A DNA stretch of 43,540 bases from an uncultured bacterium (GTDB taxonomy: Bacteria > Bacillota_I > Bacilli_A > RF39 > UBA660), in the NCBI GenBank assembly GCA_949292245.1, contig CASEYV010000005.1, positions 1 to 43,540 on the forward strand. Reading direction: 5' to 3'. Below are positions 1-8,063 of this stretch, one piece after another; position 1 is the first letter of the stretch, and each line of letters begins with the position of its first letter. The position numbers and the translations under genes are program-made. The notes beneath the pieces were generated by a model, which was not told where the DNA came from, ran no database searches, and saw nothing but the letters and a program-made list of their open reading frames with translations.

Positions 1-735
1 ATCTTGATAAACACCAAACATTAATATTAATAAATTAGAAACCATAACTTGAATATTATATCCAGCATGAAAATCATGACTTAATTTAGAATAATAATCC
101 TTTTTTAAAACCATTGCTGTTGCATCAGTATCAGTTTTATAATACGAATTTCTATTTTCTCCACAGATTGCTTCTTTTTCTTCATATTCTAATATCTTTA
201 ATAAATACTCATAGCCTTTAATACACATTCTTTCCGATGCAGTTCTTTTACAACCTCTACCAGTTGGAATATTACTTATTATTATGTTTTCCTTTTGGGC
301 ATATAGTTTTAATAATATGTTATACTCTGTGGAAGTTATTAATTCATCATCTTTAATGGTTAATTCATATCCCATTTCATACAATAATTCTATAATTTTT
401 AAATTAAGTCTTTTATGATATTTTACTGGTTTCCATACGTTTTTATATTTATTTGCATTAGCTTCAATTTTTGTTCCATCTAGATATGAAGTAAATATAT
501 TTAAATTTAATTCTTTTATTATTTGTTTTGTAATCAAAGTAAATATTTCATATCTATAAGGTAATATGTATTTATTAATAAAATCACCAATTACAGAATG
601 ATCAGGTATTTCTCCTTCCATTATATAAATAATTCTTAAATCATATATACATTTATCTTCGATATCTCTTAAACTAGCCTTAAACCAAACAAAGCAATAA
701 ATTATAGATACAACTCCTTGAACAAGATTATTGTA
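1..735 (-). pseudogene. IS1182-type transposase fragment, truncated at its N-terminus and by the window edge
   Basis: Reading the minus strand from about 735 towards 1 gives one open frame without an ATG at its start. It contains blocks typical of IS1182-family DDE transposases: a helix with SLRDIEDKC followed by GEIPDHSVIGDF, then SYLDGTKIEANANKY (first catalytic Asp), and a later TDTDATAMVLKKDYYSKLS segment followed by GYNIQV. The roughly 60 N-terminal residues expected before this are missing: an in-frame TGA lies just upstream at 733 and the bases before it form a terminator hairpin, not coding sequence. The 3' part runs out of the window. I read it as a decayed insertion sequence; function is unlikely. 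Confidence 0.7.
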
Positions 736-742
736 TCACAAA

Positions 743-771
743 AGCCCTTAAAATCATATGATTTAAGGGCT
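743..771 (-). terminator. Intrinsic terminator hairpin upstream of the transposase remnant
   Basis: Perfect 10-bp stem (agcccttaaa / tttaagggct) with a 9-base loop. On the minus strand it is followed by TTTT, so it would block transcription entering the transposase from outside, a common insulation device of insertion sequences. Confidence 0.6.
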
Positions 772-788
772 ATTAATATTTTAAAAAG

Positions 789-839
789 AAAAAGGCACTG
801 TTAGAAATTATTTATTTAATTTCCCGACAGCCTCTTTTT
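789..839. repeat. Paired IS-like ends / bidirectional hairpin
   Basis: Two imperfect inverted arms face each other: aaaaaggcactgttagaaatt and, on the other strand, aaaaagaggctgtcgggaaatt. They resemble the terminal inverted repeats of IS1182-type elements (ggctgt..gaaatt) and also form an A-run/stem/T-run structure that could terminate on both strands. With the truncated transposase next to it, this is probably what remains of the element's ends after internal deletion, but a plain bidirectional terminator cannot be excluded. Confidence 0.4.
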
Positions 840-1110
840 GTTTTTCATTTAATAATGTAGGTTTGTCAAACATATGTGACAACTATATGATTGGCAAACC
901 TACACTGTATGTTTCAATACCTTATAAAGTGACTATATGCCGAGAAAATGTAAAATATTAGACAGGTTGTGATACACTTTTTTGTGATTTGCAGTATTGT
1001 TACTGCCTTTCTGCAATCTAATCACAACCTGGGTTCCTGATATTTTACGGCAAATTGGAATATCGGATCTATTGGAAACATACAGACACTTTTTGTTTTT
1101 CATTTAATAA
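827..1110. repeat. Fold-back element bounded by 22-bp perfect direct repeats
   Basis: The 22-mer beginning ctttttgtttttcattta occurs at 834-855 and 1089-1110; with two mismatches the match extends to 29 bp (827-855, 1082-1110). Between them are two structures: a 13-bp hairpin (856-868 with 892-904, one G-T wobble) and a long imperfect hairpin whose arms pair at 905-915/1075-1085 (ctgtatgtttc), at about 951-961/1039-1049 (taaaatat) and at 963-973/1021-1031 (caggttgtgat), with a perfect 6-bp inner hairpin gcagta/tactgc at about 991. No ORF is seen. It may be a MITE-like non-autonomous element or a structured RNA. Confidence 0.45.
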
Positions 1111-1114
1111 AATG

Positions 1115-1143
1115 TTTACAAAAAAAAGTAAAAATGCTATATT
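1115..1143 (+). promoter_or_regulatory. Promoter of the T7SS effector operon
   Basis: TTTACA (1115-1120), 17-base spacer, TATATT (1138-1143), preceded by TG at 1135-1136 (extended -10). It starts immediately after the second direct repeat of the fold-back element. Confidence 0.55.
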
Positions 1144-1231
1144 TAATATAGTAATATAAAAATACATGTTATAAATATATTACTAAATAAAAAAATAAAG
1201 AATAGAAAGGATAAATGAAAGGAGGTGTAAA

Positions 1232-1522
1232 ATGGGAACCTTAAGAGTAAATTATACTGAACTAAGCAGTTTAGGTAGTCAAGTGTTAAGTCGTGGTGAA
1301 GAATTTCAAAGTTTATTATCCAAAGTAAAAGCAACAAATGAAGAACTAAAAACATTTTGGGAAGGTGAAGATGCAAATGCATATACCTCAGCTGTATCAG
1401 AACAAGCAGCAACAATGCAAAAACTAGCCGATACAATTGAAGAAATAGGACATTTTCTACAAAAAGCATCAGAAACATATAAAGAAGCAATGGAAGGAAA
1501 CAAAGGAGCAATAAATATTTAA
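1232..1522 (+). CDS. WXG100 family protein (EsxA-like), first copy
   Basis: A 96-residue helical-hairpin protein with the family turn W43-E44-G45. Size, the acidic and alanine-rich helices and the conserved central W-x-G place it in the WXG100/ESAT-6 family, small proteins exported by the type VII secretion system, often as partners of larger effectors. Start ATG with a strong site (aaaggaggt) 7 bases upstream. It heads an operon of seven genes running to 7197 with short gaps; the second WXG100 gene begins 13 bases after its stop. No T7SS machinery gene (EssC, EssB) lies in the window, so export would depend on a locus elsewhere. Placement in the family is firm; the partner is inferred. Confidence 0.88.
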   Translation: MGTLRVNYTELSSLGSQVLSRGEEFQSLLSKVKATNEELKTFWEGEDANAYTSAVSEQAATMQKLADTIEEIGHFLQKASETYKEAMEGNKGAINI

Positions 1523-1535
1523 TAAAGGAGGAAAT

Positions 1536-1823
1536 ATGGATTTTACAAAAGTATCATATGAAGATGTTGAAGCTAAAGCAGCGAATTTAAGTTCAACAGC
1601 TAATGATATGAATACAACATTGCAAGCAATAACTCAATTATTTAATCAAGTAGGTGATGACAATGTTTGGAGTGGTACTGCTGCTAGTGAAACAAAAGCA
1701 TCATTTGATTTATTAAGTAGTCAATTTCATCAATTTAATGAAGCAGTACAAAATTGTTCAGAATACTTAATTGCAATGGTTGAAAATTACAAAAGTGCTG
1801 ATAGTGCAATATCAGGTAAATAG
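1536..1823 (+). CDS. WXG100 family protein, second copy
   Basis: A 95-residue helical protein with W45-S46-G47 in the turn between two predicted helices. It is clearly diverged from the preceding WXG100 protein, suggesting a heterodimer or two separate chaperone-like partners, as is common for small proteins encoded just before LXG-type effectors. Ribosome site ggagg 6 bases before the ATG. The C-terminus (SADSAISGK) lacks a clear Y-x-x-x-D/E export signal, so the composite signal may be supplied by a partner. Confidence 0.85.
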   Translation: MDFTKVSYEDVEAKAANLSSTANDMNTTLQAITQLFNQVGDDNVWSGTAASETKASFDLLSSQFHQFNEAVQNCSEYLIAMVENYKSADSAISGK

Positions 1824-1904
1824 ATGGAACTCAAGTTATACGAGTTTCTTAATAAGTAAATATTGAAAAATATTTATTTATTAAGGTATTTGTATGGAGG
1901 AAAA

Positions 1905-2321
1905 ATGGCATTTGAAAATGTAGATGTAACTAGTTTAAGACAAGCTCTTAATTCATGTAAAAATAGTATTAATTATAGAACTAGTAAAACAATTATTAAT
2001 AATATATCTAATCCAGCAGTATGGCAAAGTGATCAACAACCAGTATTAAAAGAAGCTATGGAAAAACTAATTAATATAAGATATAGAAATTTAGAAGATA
2101 AATTAGAAGACTATCAAATAATTACTAATTATATAGAAGATTATCAAAAATTAAGCAAACAAAATCAAATCTATACAACAGAATGCAACGATTTAAGAAA
2201 AGAAATGAATGATGACAATAGAAACACGATACAAAATAAAATTAGTAGTAATAAAAATAAAATAGAATCAAATGAAACAAAAATGGAAATAATAATTGAA
2301 AAAATAAAAAAATTAATATGA
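1905..2321 (+). CDS. Small alpha-helical T7SS-associated protein
   Basis: A 138-residue, highly charged and helical protein. I chose ATG 1905 because it follows a good site (tggagg, 5 bases away); the longer frame opening with TTG at 1863 has none. The N-terminus (MAFENVDVTSLRQALNSC, later NPAVWQSD) resembles the DUF5082/TIGR04197-type helical proteins that accompany LXG effectors and act as targeting partners, while residues 60-138 look like a coiled coil rich in Asn, Lys and Glu. Its place between the WXG100 pair and DUF4176 supports this role. Family assignment is by position and general character, not a diagnostic motif. Confidence 0.6.
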   Translation: MAFENVDVTSLRQALNSCKNSINYRTSKTIINNISNPAVWQSDQQPVLKEAMEKLINIRYRNLEDKLEDYQIITNYIEDYQKLSKQNQIYTTECNDLRKEMNDDNRNTIQNKISSNKNKIESNETKMEIIIEKIKKLI

Positions 2322-2331
2322 AAGGAGTATA

Positions 2332-2610
2332 ATGATACCAGAAAAATATTTGCCAATAGGAACAGTAGTAATTTTAAAAGGTGGGAAAAAAAGAACAATG
2401 GTAACAGGATTTTGTGCAATATCCCAAGATAATCCTGATAAGATATACGATTATAGTGGCTGTTTATATCCAGAAGGATTTATATCTTCAAACCAAACAC
2501 TATTATTTGATCACAGTCAAATAGAAAAAATCTTCTACATGGGCTTAGTGGATGAAGAAGAAAGTAACTTTAAAAAAAAATTAAAAGAAGTAATGAAAAA
2601 TAATAATTAA
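2332..2610 (+). CDS. DUF4176 family protein
   Basis: A 92-residue protein whose core KYLPIGTVVILKGGKK, followed by a short beta-rich segment, YDYSGCLYPEG and FDHSQIEKI, is the DUF4176 signature. DUF4176 genes are found beside WXG100/LXG genes in T7SS effector operons of Bacillota; a role as adaptor or targeting factor has been proposed, the biochemistry is not known to me. A second copy of the domain is fused to an HD hydrolase five genes into the same operon. Start ATG 2332 follows aaaggag. Confidence 0.8.
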   Translation: MIPEKYLPIGTVVILKGGKKRTMVTGFCAISQDNPDKIYDYSGCLYPEGFISSNQTLLFDHSQIEKIFYMGLVDEEESNFKKKLKEVMKNNN

Positions 2611-2631
2611 AATATAGAAAGGATAAGTATT

Positions 2632-5600
2632 ATGAGTGGCGTTAATAATATAAACATAACACTTTTAAAACAATATCAATCAGATTTTAACAATGAAAAA
2701 GCAAAATTTGATAATTACACTTATAATACTTATAAGACAAGTTATATACCTAAATGCCAAGACTATTATGTTAAACAAATGTCAAGAATTTTAGAAAATT
2801 TATATGATGCTATAAGAAATGGCTATTATAATATAAATATTTGGTGGCAAGAATACAATGATAACATTGGAAATGCTGAAAATTCTTTGGCGGAACAAAG
2901 TTTTGAACAAAATGAAGCACTAAAAAAAATGTTAATGGTAGGCACGCAAGCAAGCACCACAATTAGTTCAGTTGGAGAAGCGGTTGTTGTTGCTGATTTA
3001 GTTATTGATACTGCTAATGATAATGATTCTAACCAAAATATTAACGATAATGACGTTATTTTAGATATGTCTGCACTTACTGGAGCAGCAAGCGGGAGTC
3101 TTGTAACCACAACATTGCCAGGTTTAAGCGAATTATGGTCAAGTGCCAAAGAATCCATAAATAGTGCTGTTGATTGGACAAAAGGTGCTATAAATGATAC
3201 TAAGGCTTGGGTAACTAATGCTTGGAATAGTATTACAAATTGGGCTGGAAATGTTAAAACTAAAATTTCAAATTTTTTAGATTCAACAGGAGCACGAATT
3301 TCAGATGCATGGGAGTCTGTCAAAGAATTTGGAAATGAAGTAAAAGAAACAATAAAAGCCGCCGGAGCGACGATAGCAAATGCAGTTATATCTTTGGTTA
3401 AAGGATTAACTTCGCTTATAGAAGCGATAAATGATTTTGCATTAATCGTGGAGACAGGAATAGCATCATTAGGCACACTAGTAGTAGATGGTTTTAATTG
3501 TTTATTTAATGATCAAGAAGGATTGGTTGCTACAAGTAAATTATGGCGTAACACTAAAGAAACTGTAGCATATTCTTGGACTGATACAATATTCGATAAT
3601 TTTTATGAAACAGATTTGGGTCAATGGTTAGATGAAAATGCAATCGGCATATTTAAATCAGATGGTATGGGATGTCAAATACTTGAAGGCATAGGTTATT
3701 TAACGGGAGTAGTTATATTGACAGTAACTACTTTTGGAACGGCAACCCCACTAGTATTAGGTGGAACAGCAGCTGTAGCAGGAGTAGGGAAATATAGTGA
3801 ATCAGAATGGAACAAAAACTATTTAACTATATCTTATGAAAATGGAGAACAATTCAACATAACATTAGATTATCAACAATATAAAGACTTAAATCAATTA
3901 AGTTTAACAGGAGGTACTAGAGAATACACCCAAACATTAGTAGATGAGAACGGCAATTCTAAAAATATTACTTTTACATTATCAATAAATGAAAATGGAA
4001 TCTATGATGTTTATGATAACGAAGGTAATAAATTGAATTTTGTTGGTTTAAATGAATCTAATACAGCTAAAGGTTTAGGTATGGCTGCAATTTATGGCAT
4101 ATGGGAAGGAATCCAATATGCTGCAGGAGCAAAAATCGGCACTAGTGTATTTTCTTCATTAACTTCTAGCATAAGTAATCCATTAATTCAAAAATTAGCA
4201 GTATCAGGAATAAGAATTGGATTAGATACAATAACAGGAGTAGTGGAAGTTCCGTTTCATACGTTAACATCAATGCTATCAGATGATATAAGTTGGAGCC
4301 AAGCATGGCAAAATAATGGTGGTTGGAAAGCAGTTTTAACACAAGCTGGAATAGCATCTTTAGGATCACTTATTGGAGAAGGGTTTGAATTAGGAAGAAT
4401 GCTTAATCAAAAAAACTTATCAATCGCGGAAGATATAACCCCTATTAAAGAAACAATAGCTGAAAATGGTATAGAACCGTTGGCAAATGATATACACACT
4501 GTTGTACCTAACACTTTAGAAGAAAACACGTTAATTAAAACGGCAAAAGACATGGTCGATGAAATTTTTAAAACATCTGACCCTATTAGTTTAATTAGAA
4601 GCCTTTCAGTAGAAGATTCAAAATTTTTCTATGTATTATCTGAAATTGTTGCACAAAACGATTTAGAAAAAGTAATTAAATTTTTTAGTTGTTTGGATGA
4701 AGCACAGTTTGACTATATACTTAGTCATAGAATAATTCCCTCAAATAATGAGGTTGGAAGATTTATAAATTATACAATAGACATATATAATGAAGGAAGT
4801 AATGCAGCACAAACATTATATAATGCTTTTTTCAAAAATTTTAGAGAGCATGGGATTAAGCATTCAACGGCAGTTGCAGAATATGCTTATAATTTAGCAA
4901 AATCAACTGATGGATTAAATTTAGAAGAAGTATTATACGCTGCATATGCTCATGATTATGGAATGCGTGGAGGATTTGCCTATGTAGATGAAAAAGTATT
5001 AAAAAAATTAATAAAAGCCAATTTAAAAGATTTATATTCAAAAGATTCAATTTTATCAATATATGATTTGGAACAATTTAGGCATAGTATTGATAGTGAT
5101 GATTTAATAGATCAAATAGTACGAGATTGTCATCCATTGAATTCTGCTGTTACTGTTTTAACAACTAAAGATTTATTGCCTAGTGGTGTTGATAAAAATG
5201 TTGTAGCATTACTTGCAATGTCTCATAGTAAATCAACATCGGGAATTCTTCATTTTTCTTTGAAAAATGAATGGCTGGAAGCTATAGATAAATTAGAAAC
5301 TACTATAAATTATTACAATATTTATAATAATTTATTAGGAACACCAAACGAGATTGTTTTTGATAGTAATTATTTAAGACAATTAATTCAAGACCCAGCA
5401 CAATTTGCAAGACTAGAAGAAGAAGCCTGGGCTATAAGAGATGCAGATGCCATGGCTCAATTAATAATTGCAAAAGATGTGGGAACATTGATGCAAGATG
5501 GAACATTTACGGTAATTTTAAATGAAAAGCCAAGAATGTCATATGATGAACCGGTGGTAGGTAGCAGCGCTAGTGAAGCCCAAACCTTTAAAGATTTGGT

Positions 5601-6018
5601 GTATAATAATGATGGCACTCCAAAAATGTCTGAAAATGGTACCCAAATGGAAATTACTAATTCAATAAGTAAAAGTATTCATGCTGGAGAGATGAATTCA
5701 CGTTTTAGTTCAATTCGTCAAGGTCAAGAATATATGGCCACGGTTAAATTTCAAAATCCCAATCAATATCCTATTAGTTCTTGGGAAGCGGTAAAAGAAA
5801 GACTTGGAGAAATATTAACTTATACACACATTAATGATAAAAAGTTTGAAATAATATTACCAAAAGAATGTGAAGGAACCCAACTTGCTGAATACTTTCA
5901 AAATGAAATAAAATCTTATCGAAATACCATACAAGCAAATATTGAACATTTTGGTATTGAATCAATTAAAAACAACCAACAAAATTTTTTGGAAAATATA
6001 CTAATAATATTTGAATAG
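2632..6018 (+). CDS. Large T7SS polymorphic effector with an internal HD-hydrolase domain
   Basis: An 1128-residue protein. Residues 1-110 are helical (WXG100/LXG-like targeting region), residues 150-300 are repetitive, Ala/Ser/Trp-rich helices, followed by hydrophobic Gly/Ala segments near 360-390 and 480-590 of the kind seen in the pre-toxin part of LXG proteins. Residues 735-950 carry an HD-type metal phosphohydrolase pattern: H740-x3-H744, AHD at 773-775, a later CHPLN and MSHS, and RDADAMAQL. About 180 C-terminal residues (from RMSYDEPV) form a further domain I do not recognise, possibly the toxic part. The gene is followed after 10 bases by a small immunity-like gene. The combination suggests an exported enzyme acting on nucleotides or lipids in a rival cell; substrate unknown. 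No signal peptide, as expected for T7SS. Confidence 0.75.
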   Translation: MSGVNNINITLLKQYQSDFNNEKAKFDNYTYNTYKTSYIPKCQDYYVKQMSRILENLYDAIRNGYYNINIWWQEYNDNIGNAENSLAEQSFEQNEALKKMLMVGTQASTTISSVGEAVVVADLVIDTANDNDSNQNINDNDVILDMSALTGAASGSLVTTTLPGLSELWSSAKESINSAVDWTKGAINDTKAWVTNAWNSITNWAGNVKTKISNFLDSTGARISDAWESVKEFGNEVKETIKAAGATIANAVISLVKGLTSLIEAINDFALIVETGIASLGTLVVDGFNCLFNDQEGLVATSKLWRNTKETVAYSWTDTIFDNFYETDLGQWLDENAIGIFKSDGMGCQILEGIGYLTGVVILTVTTFGTATPLVLGGTAAVAGVGKYSESEWNKNYLTISYENGEQFNITLDYQQYKDLNQLSLTGGTREYTQTLVDENGNSKNITFTLSINENGIYDVYDNEGNKLNFVGLNESNTAKGLGMAAIYGIWEGIQYAAGAKIGTSVFSSLTSSISNPLIQKLAVSGIRIGLDTITGVVEVPFHTLTSMLSDDISWSQAWQNNGGWKAVLTQAGIASLGSLIGEGFELGRMLNQKNLSIAEDITPIKETIAENGIEPLANDIHTVVPNTLEENTLIKTAKDMVDEIFKTSDPISLIRSLSVEDSKFFYVLSEIVAQNDLEKVIKFFSCLDEAQFDYILSHRIIPSNNEVGRFINYTIDIYNEGSNAAQTLYNAFFKNFREHGIKHSTAVAEYAYNLAKSTDGLNLEEVLYAAYAHDYGMRGGFAYVDEKVLKKLIKANLKDLYSKDSILSIYDLEQFRHSIDSDDLIDQIVRDCHPLNSAVTVLTTKDLLPSGVDKNVVALLAMSHSKSTSGILHFSLKNEWLEAIDKLETTINYYNIYNNLLGTPNEIVFDSNYLRQLIQDPAQFARLEEEAWAIRDADAMAQLIIAKDVGTLMQDGTFTVILNEKPRMSYDEPVVGSSASEAQTFKDLVYNNDGTPKMSENGTQMEITNSISKSIHAGEMNSRFSSIRQGQEYMATVKFQNPNQYPISSWEAVKERLGEILTYTHINDKKFEIILPKECEGTQLAEYFQNEIKSYRNTIQANIEHFGIESIKNNQQNFLENILIIFE

Positions 6019-6028
6019 GAGTGATAAA

Positions 6029-6385
6029 ATGTTAGAAAAAGTATATGAATTTGAGAAAAATGGATTCTATTTTAAAGAATATACATATCAAGATATTAAC
6101 CAACTTATGGATATGCTTTTGTCAGGAAATTTATGTATTACTAATATAACCGTTACAGAAGACTGTGATGTTGGGTTAGGATTAGTAGGTGGTACATACT
6201 CTATTGATAGTTTTGTAAAAAATTATAATGAAATTTTAAGTAACATGTCTACTATTACGTTTAATTTAGATGATTATGCCATTCAATTAATACTTAATAA
6301 AAATGATAATACGTTATTTTTGGCATCAAAAAATGGTAATCTTGAAATAACAGATTTAATTTCAACTCAAAAAAAAACATTATAA
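6029..6385 (+). CDS. Probable immunity protein for the T7SS effector
   Basis: A 118-residue acidic protein with no family I recognise. ATG 6029 is chosen because it follows taggagtga; the frame also opens at a TTG (6011) that overlaps the effector's end and has no ribosome site. It lacks membrane segments and a signal peptide, so it would act in the cytoplasm, where immunity proteins against cytoplasm-acting toxins work. The only support for the role is position: first gene after the effector, 10 bases away, small, acidic and single-domain. Confidence 0.5.
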   Translation: MLEKVYEFEKNGFYFKEYTYQDINQLMDMLLSGNLCITNITVTEDCDVGLGLVGGTYSIDSFVKNYNEILSNMSTITFNLDDYAIQLILNKNDNTLFLASKNGNLEITDLISTQKKTL

Positions 6386-6426
6386 AAAATGAAGATAACT
6401 AATAATATAGAAGGGAATTTGATAAA

Positions 6427-7197
6427 ATGATTTATACTAATAATACAGAAAAAGCTATGAAACTTGCATTTGAAAAACACAATAAAATGGTTGACAAAGC
6501 GGGTATCCCTTATATTATTCATCCTATTTTAGTTGCTGAAAAAATGGATGACGAGGATTCAACTGTTGTTGCTTTACTTCATGATGTAGTTGAAGATACA
6601 GACCTTTCTATAGAGGATATAAAAAGAATGGGCTTTAATGAAAAAGTAACGGATGCATTAAAAGTTTTAAGTCATGATGATAATGTAGAATATTTAGAAT
6701 ATATAAAACAAGTAGCTAAAAATGACATAGCTAAAAAAGTAAAAATAGCAGATATTAAACATAATTCTGATTTAACAAGACTAAGAAATAATCCTGAATT
6801 AATAGAAAAATTTAGTCAAAAGTATCCTCCAGCATTAGAAATACTAGAAAGTCAAACTAAAAAAGATACTATGAGAGGCAAATATTTACCAATAGGAACA
6901 ATTGTTTTATTAAAAGGTGGCAAAAAGAAAATAATGATAACAGGATATTGTTCAGTACCTAATTCAAATCAATCCATATTGTTTGATTATTCTGGATGTA
7001 TGTATCCTGAAGGCTTTTTATCCAATACTCAAACAGCTCTTTTTAACCACAGTCAAATAAAAGAAATAATTCAAATAGGCTATGAAGATGACGAAGCAAA
7101 AGAATTTAATGAAAGAATAATAAATATGATTCAAGCGATAAAAGATTTTAATCCTCAAATAGTTGAGAAAAAGGAAGATGTTGAAACATTAATTTAA
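6427..7197 (+). CDS. SpoT/MESH1-like HD hydrolase fused to DUF4176
   Basis: A 256-residue two-domain protein. Residues 1-140 match the (p)ppGpp-hydrolase HD fold (SpoT N-domain, MESH1, small alarmone hydrolases): H32 in IIHPILVAEKM, H52-D53 with E56-D57 in ALLHDVVEDT, and D109 in VKIADIKHNSDLTRL. Residues 151-235 are a DUF4176 domain (KYLPIGTIVLLKGGKK, FDYSGCMYPEG, FNHSQI), about as similar to the stand-alone copy at 2332 as paralogues usually are. All metal ligands of the HD domain seem present, so it is probably active on an alarmone-like nucleotide. Last gene of the T7SS operon; ribosome site aagggaa. It may be antitoxin-like, removing a nucleotide product of the toxin, or a second effector targeted by DUF4176. 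A bona fide housekeeping hydrolase would not carry DUF4176. Confidence 0.72.
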   Translation: MIYTNNTEKAMKLAFEKHNKMVDKAGIPYIIHPILVAEKMDDEDSTVVALLHDVVEDTDLSIEDIKRMGFNEKVTDALKVLSHDDNVEYLEYIKQVAKNDIAKKVKIADIKHNSDLTRLRNNPELIEKFSQKYPPALEILESQTKKDTMRGKYLPIGTIVLLKGGKKKIMITGYCSVPNSNQSILFDYSGCMYPEGFLSNTQTALFNHSQIKEIIQIGYEDDEAKEFNERIINMIQAIKDFNPQIVEKKEDVETLI

Positions 7198-7240
7198 AAA
7201 ATATTAATTATCTAAAATATATATATAATTAATATTTTTT
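7196..7240 (+). terminator. Terminator of the T7SS operon
   Basis: A perfect 16-bp AT-only stem (7196-7211 with 7225-7240) starting one base before the last stop codon ends and followed by a T-rich tract. Confidence 0.6.
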
Positions 7241-7241
7241 A

Positions 7242-7270
7242 TTTTAAAAATAATACATTTTTGTTAAAAT
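7242..7270 (+). promoter_or_regulatory. Promoter giving a probably leaderless transcript
   Basis: TTTTAA (7242-7247, weak), 17 bases, TAAAAT (7265-7270). A start site 7 bases downstream falls on the ATG at 7277, and no Shine-Dalgarno sequence precedes that ATG. Confidence 0.35.
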
Positions 7271-7276
7271 ATAGAT

Positions 7277-7501
7277 ATGGATGAATTAAAAAAGTATGGA
7301 ACAAACATTTTAATAAACGATTATGAAAAAAGTATATTATTAAAATATAATATAAATGTTTTAGAATGCAATTCTATAGATGAAGTATTACTACTTATAG
7401 ATAGAATAATAGATGATTTAGAAGATGAAGAATATGAAGAATTGGACTATATAGCAAGTATTTTAGCAGAAAGAAAATATTATATGGAGACTAACAAATG
7501 A
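7277..7501 (+). CDS. Small acidic hypothetical protein upstream of tag
   Basis: A 74-residue acidic protein, helical by composition (IDDLEDEEYEELDYIASILAERK). No recognised family. It overlaps the tag start by 4 bases (ATGA), so the two are co-transcribed and probably translationally coupled. No ribosome site is seen upstream and the promoter is placed so that the mRNA may begin at or very near the ATG. Coding use (codon bias like neighbours, clean frame, coupling) supports a real gene. Confidence 0.6.
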   Translation: MDELKKYGTNILINDYEKSILLKYNINVLECNSIDEVLLLIDRIIDDLEDEEYEELDYIASILAERKYYMETNK

Positions 7502-8046
7502 ATAGATGTTTTTGGGTAAATGAAAAAAATCCTTTATATATAAAATATCATGATGAAGAATGGGGAGAAGTACATCATGATGATGCTCAACTATTTGAAT
7601 TATTAATTTTAGAAATATTCCAAGCGGGTTTATCGTGGGAAACAGTATTAAATAAAAGAGAAAATTTTCAAAAATCATTTTCTAACTTTAATCCAACAAA
7701 AATAGCAAAGTATGATGATTTAAAGATTAATGAATTAATGAATAATGAGGGTATAATAAGAAACAAAAGAAAAATAGCAGCAACCATTAACAATGCCAAA
7801 GTATTTTTAAAGATAAAAAAAGAATACAAAAGTTTTAATAATTATATTTGGCATTTTACTAATAATAAAGTATTATACATAGATAGTTCAGTAACTAAAA
7901 ATGAACTATCGGATAAAATAAGCAAAGATTTAAAAAAAAGAGGAATGAAGTTTATTGGTACAACTATAATATATTCCTATTTACAAGCCATAGGAATTAT
8001 TAACAGCCATGATAAAACTTGTTTTAAATACAAAAATCTTTTATAA
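7498..8046 (+). CDS. tag: DNA-3-methyladenine glycosylase I
   Basis: A 182-residue base-excision repair enzyme that removes 3-methyladenine from alkylated DNA. It starts MNRCFWV and contains YHDEEWG (17-23), FQAGLSWETVLNKR in the helix-hairpin-helix region and FIGTTIIYSYLQAIGIINSH at the end. The four zinc-snap ligands of the E. coli enzyme (C4, H17, H175, C179) have counterparts at C4, H18, H171 and C175. Length is normal for the family. Start ATG overlaps the previous gene's end; tex follows after 17 bases. Confidence 0.93.
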   Translation: MNRCFWVNEKNPLYIKYHDEEWGEVHHDDAQLFELLILEIFQAGLSWETVLNKRENFQKSFSNFNPTKIAKYDDLKINELMNNEGIIRNKRKIAATINNAKVFLKIKKEYKSFNNYIWHFTNNKVLYIDSSVTKNELSDKISKDLKKRGMKFIGTTIIYSYLQAIGIINSHDKTCFKYKNLL

Positions 8047-8063
8047 TTATATAGAGGTATAAG

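Noticed and set aside
827-1110. CRISPR array or retron
   Set aside because: Only two repeats and no cas or reverse-transcriptase gene is present; the interior is self-complementary rather than unique spacer.
2826-3476. Long ORF on the minus strand inside the effector gene
   Set aside because: It lies wholly within the strong plus-strand effector frame, has no ribosome site and has the odd composition of an antisense shadow.
6427-7197. Ordinary housekeeping RelA/SpoT protein
   Set aside because: It lacks the synthetase and TGS domains, is in a T7SS operon, and its second half is DUF4176.
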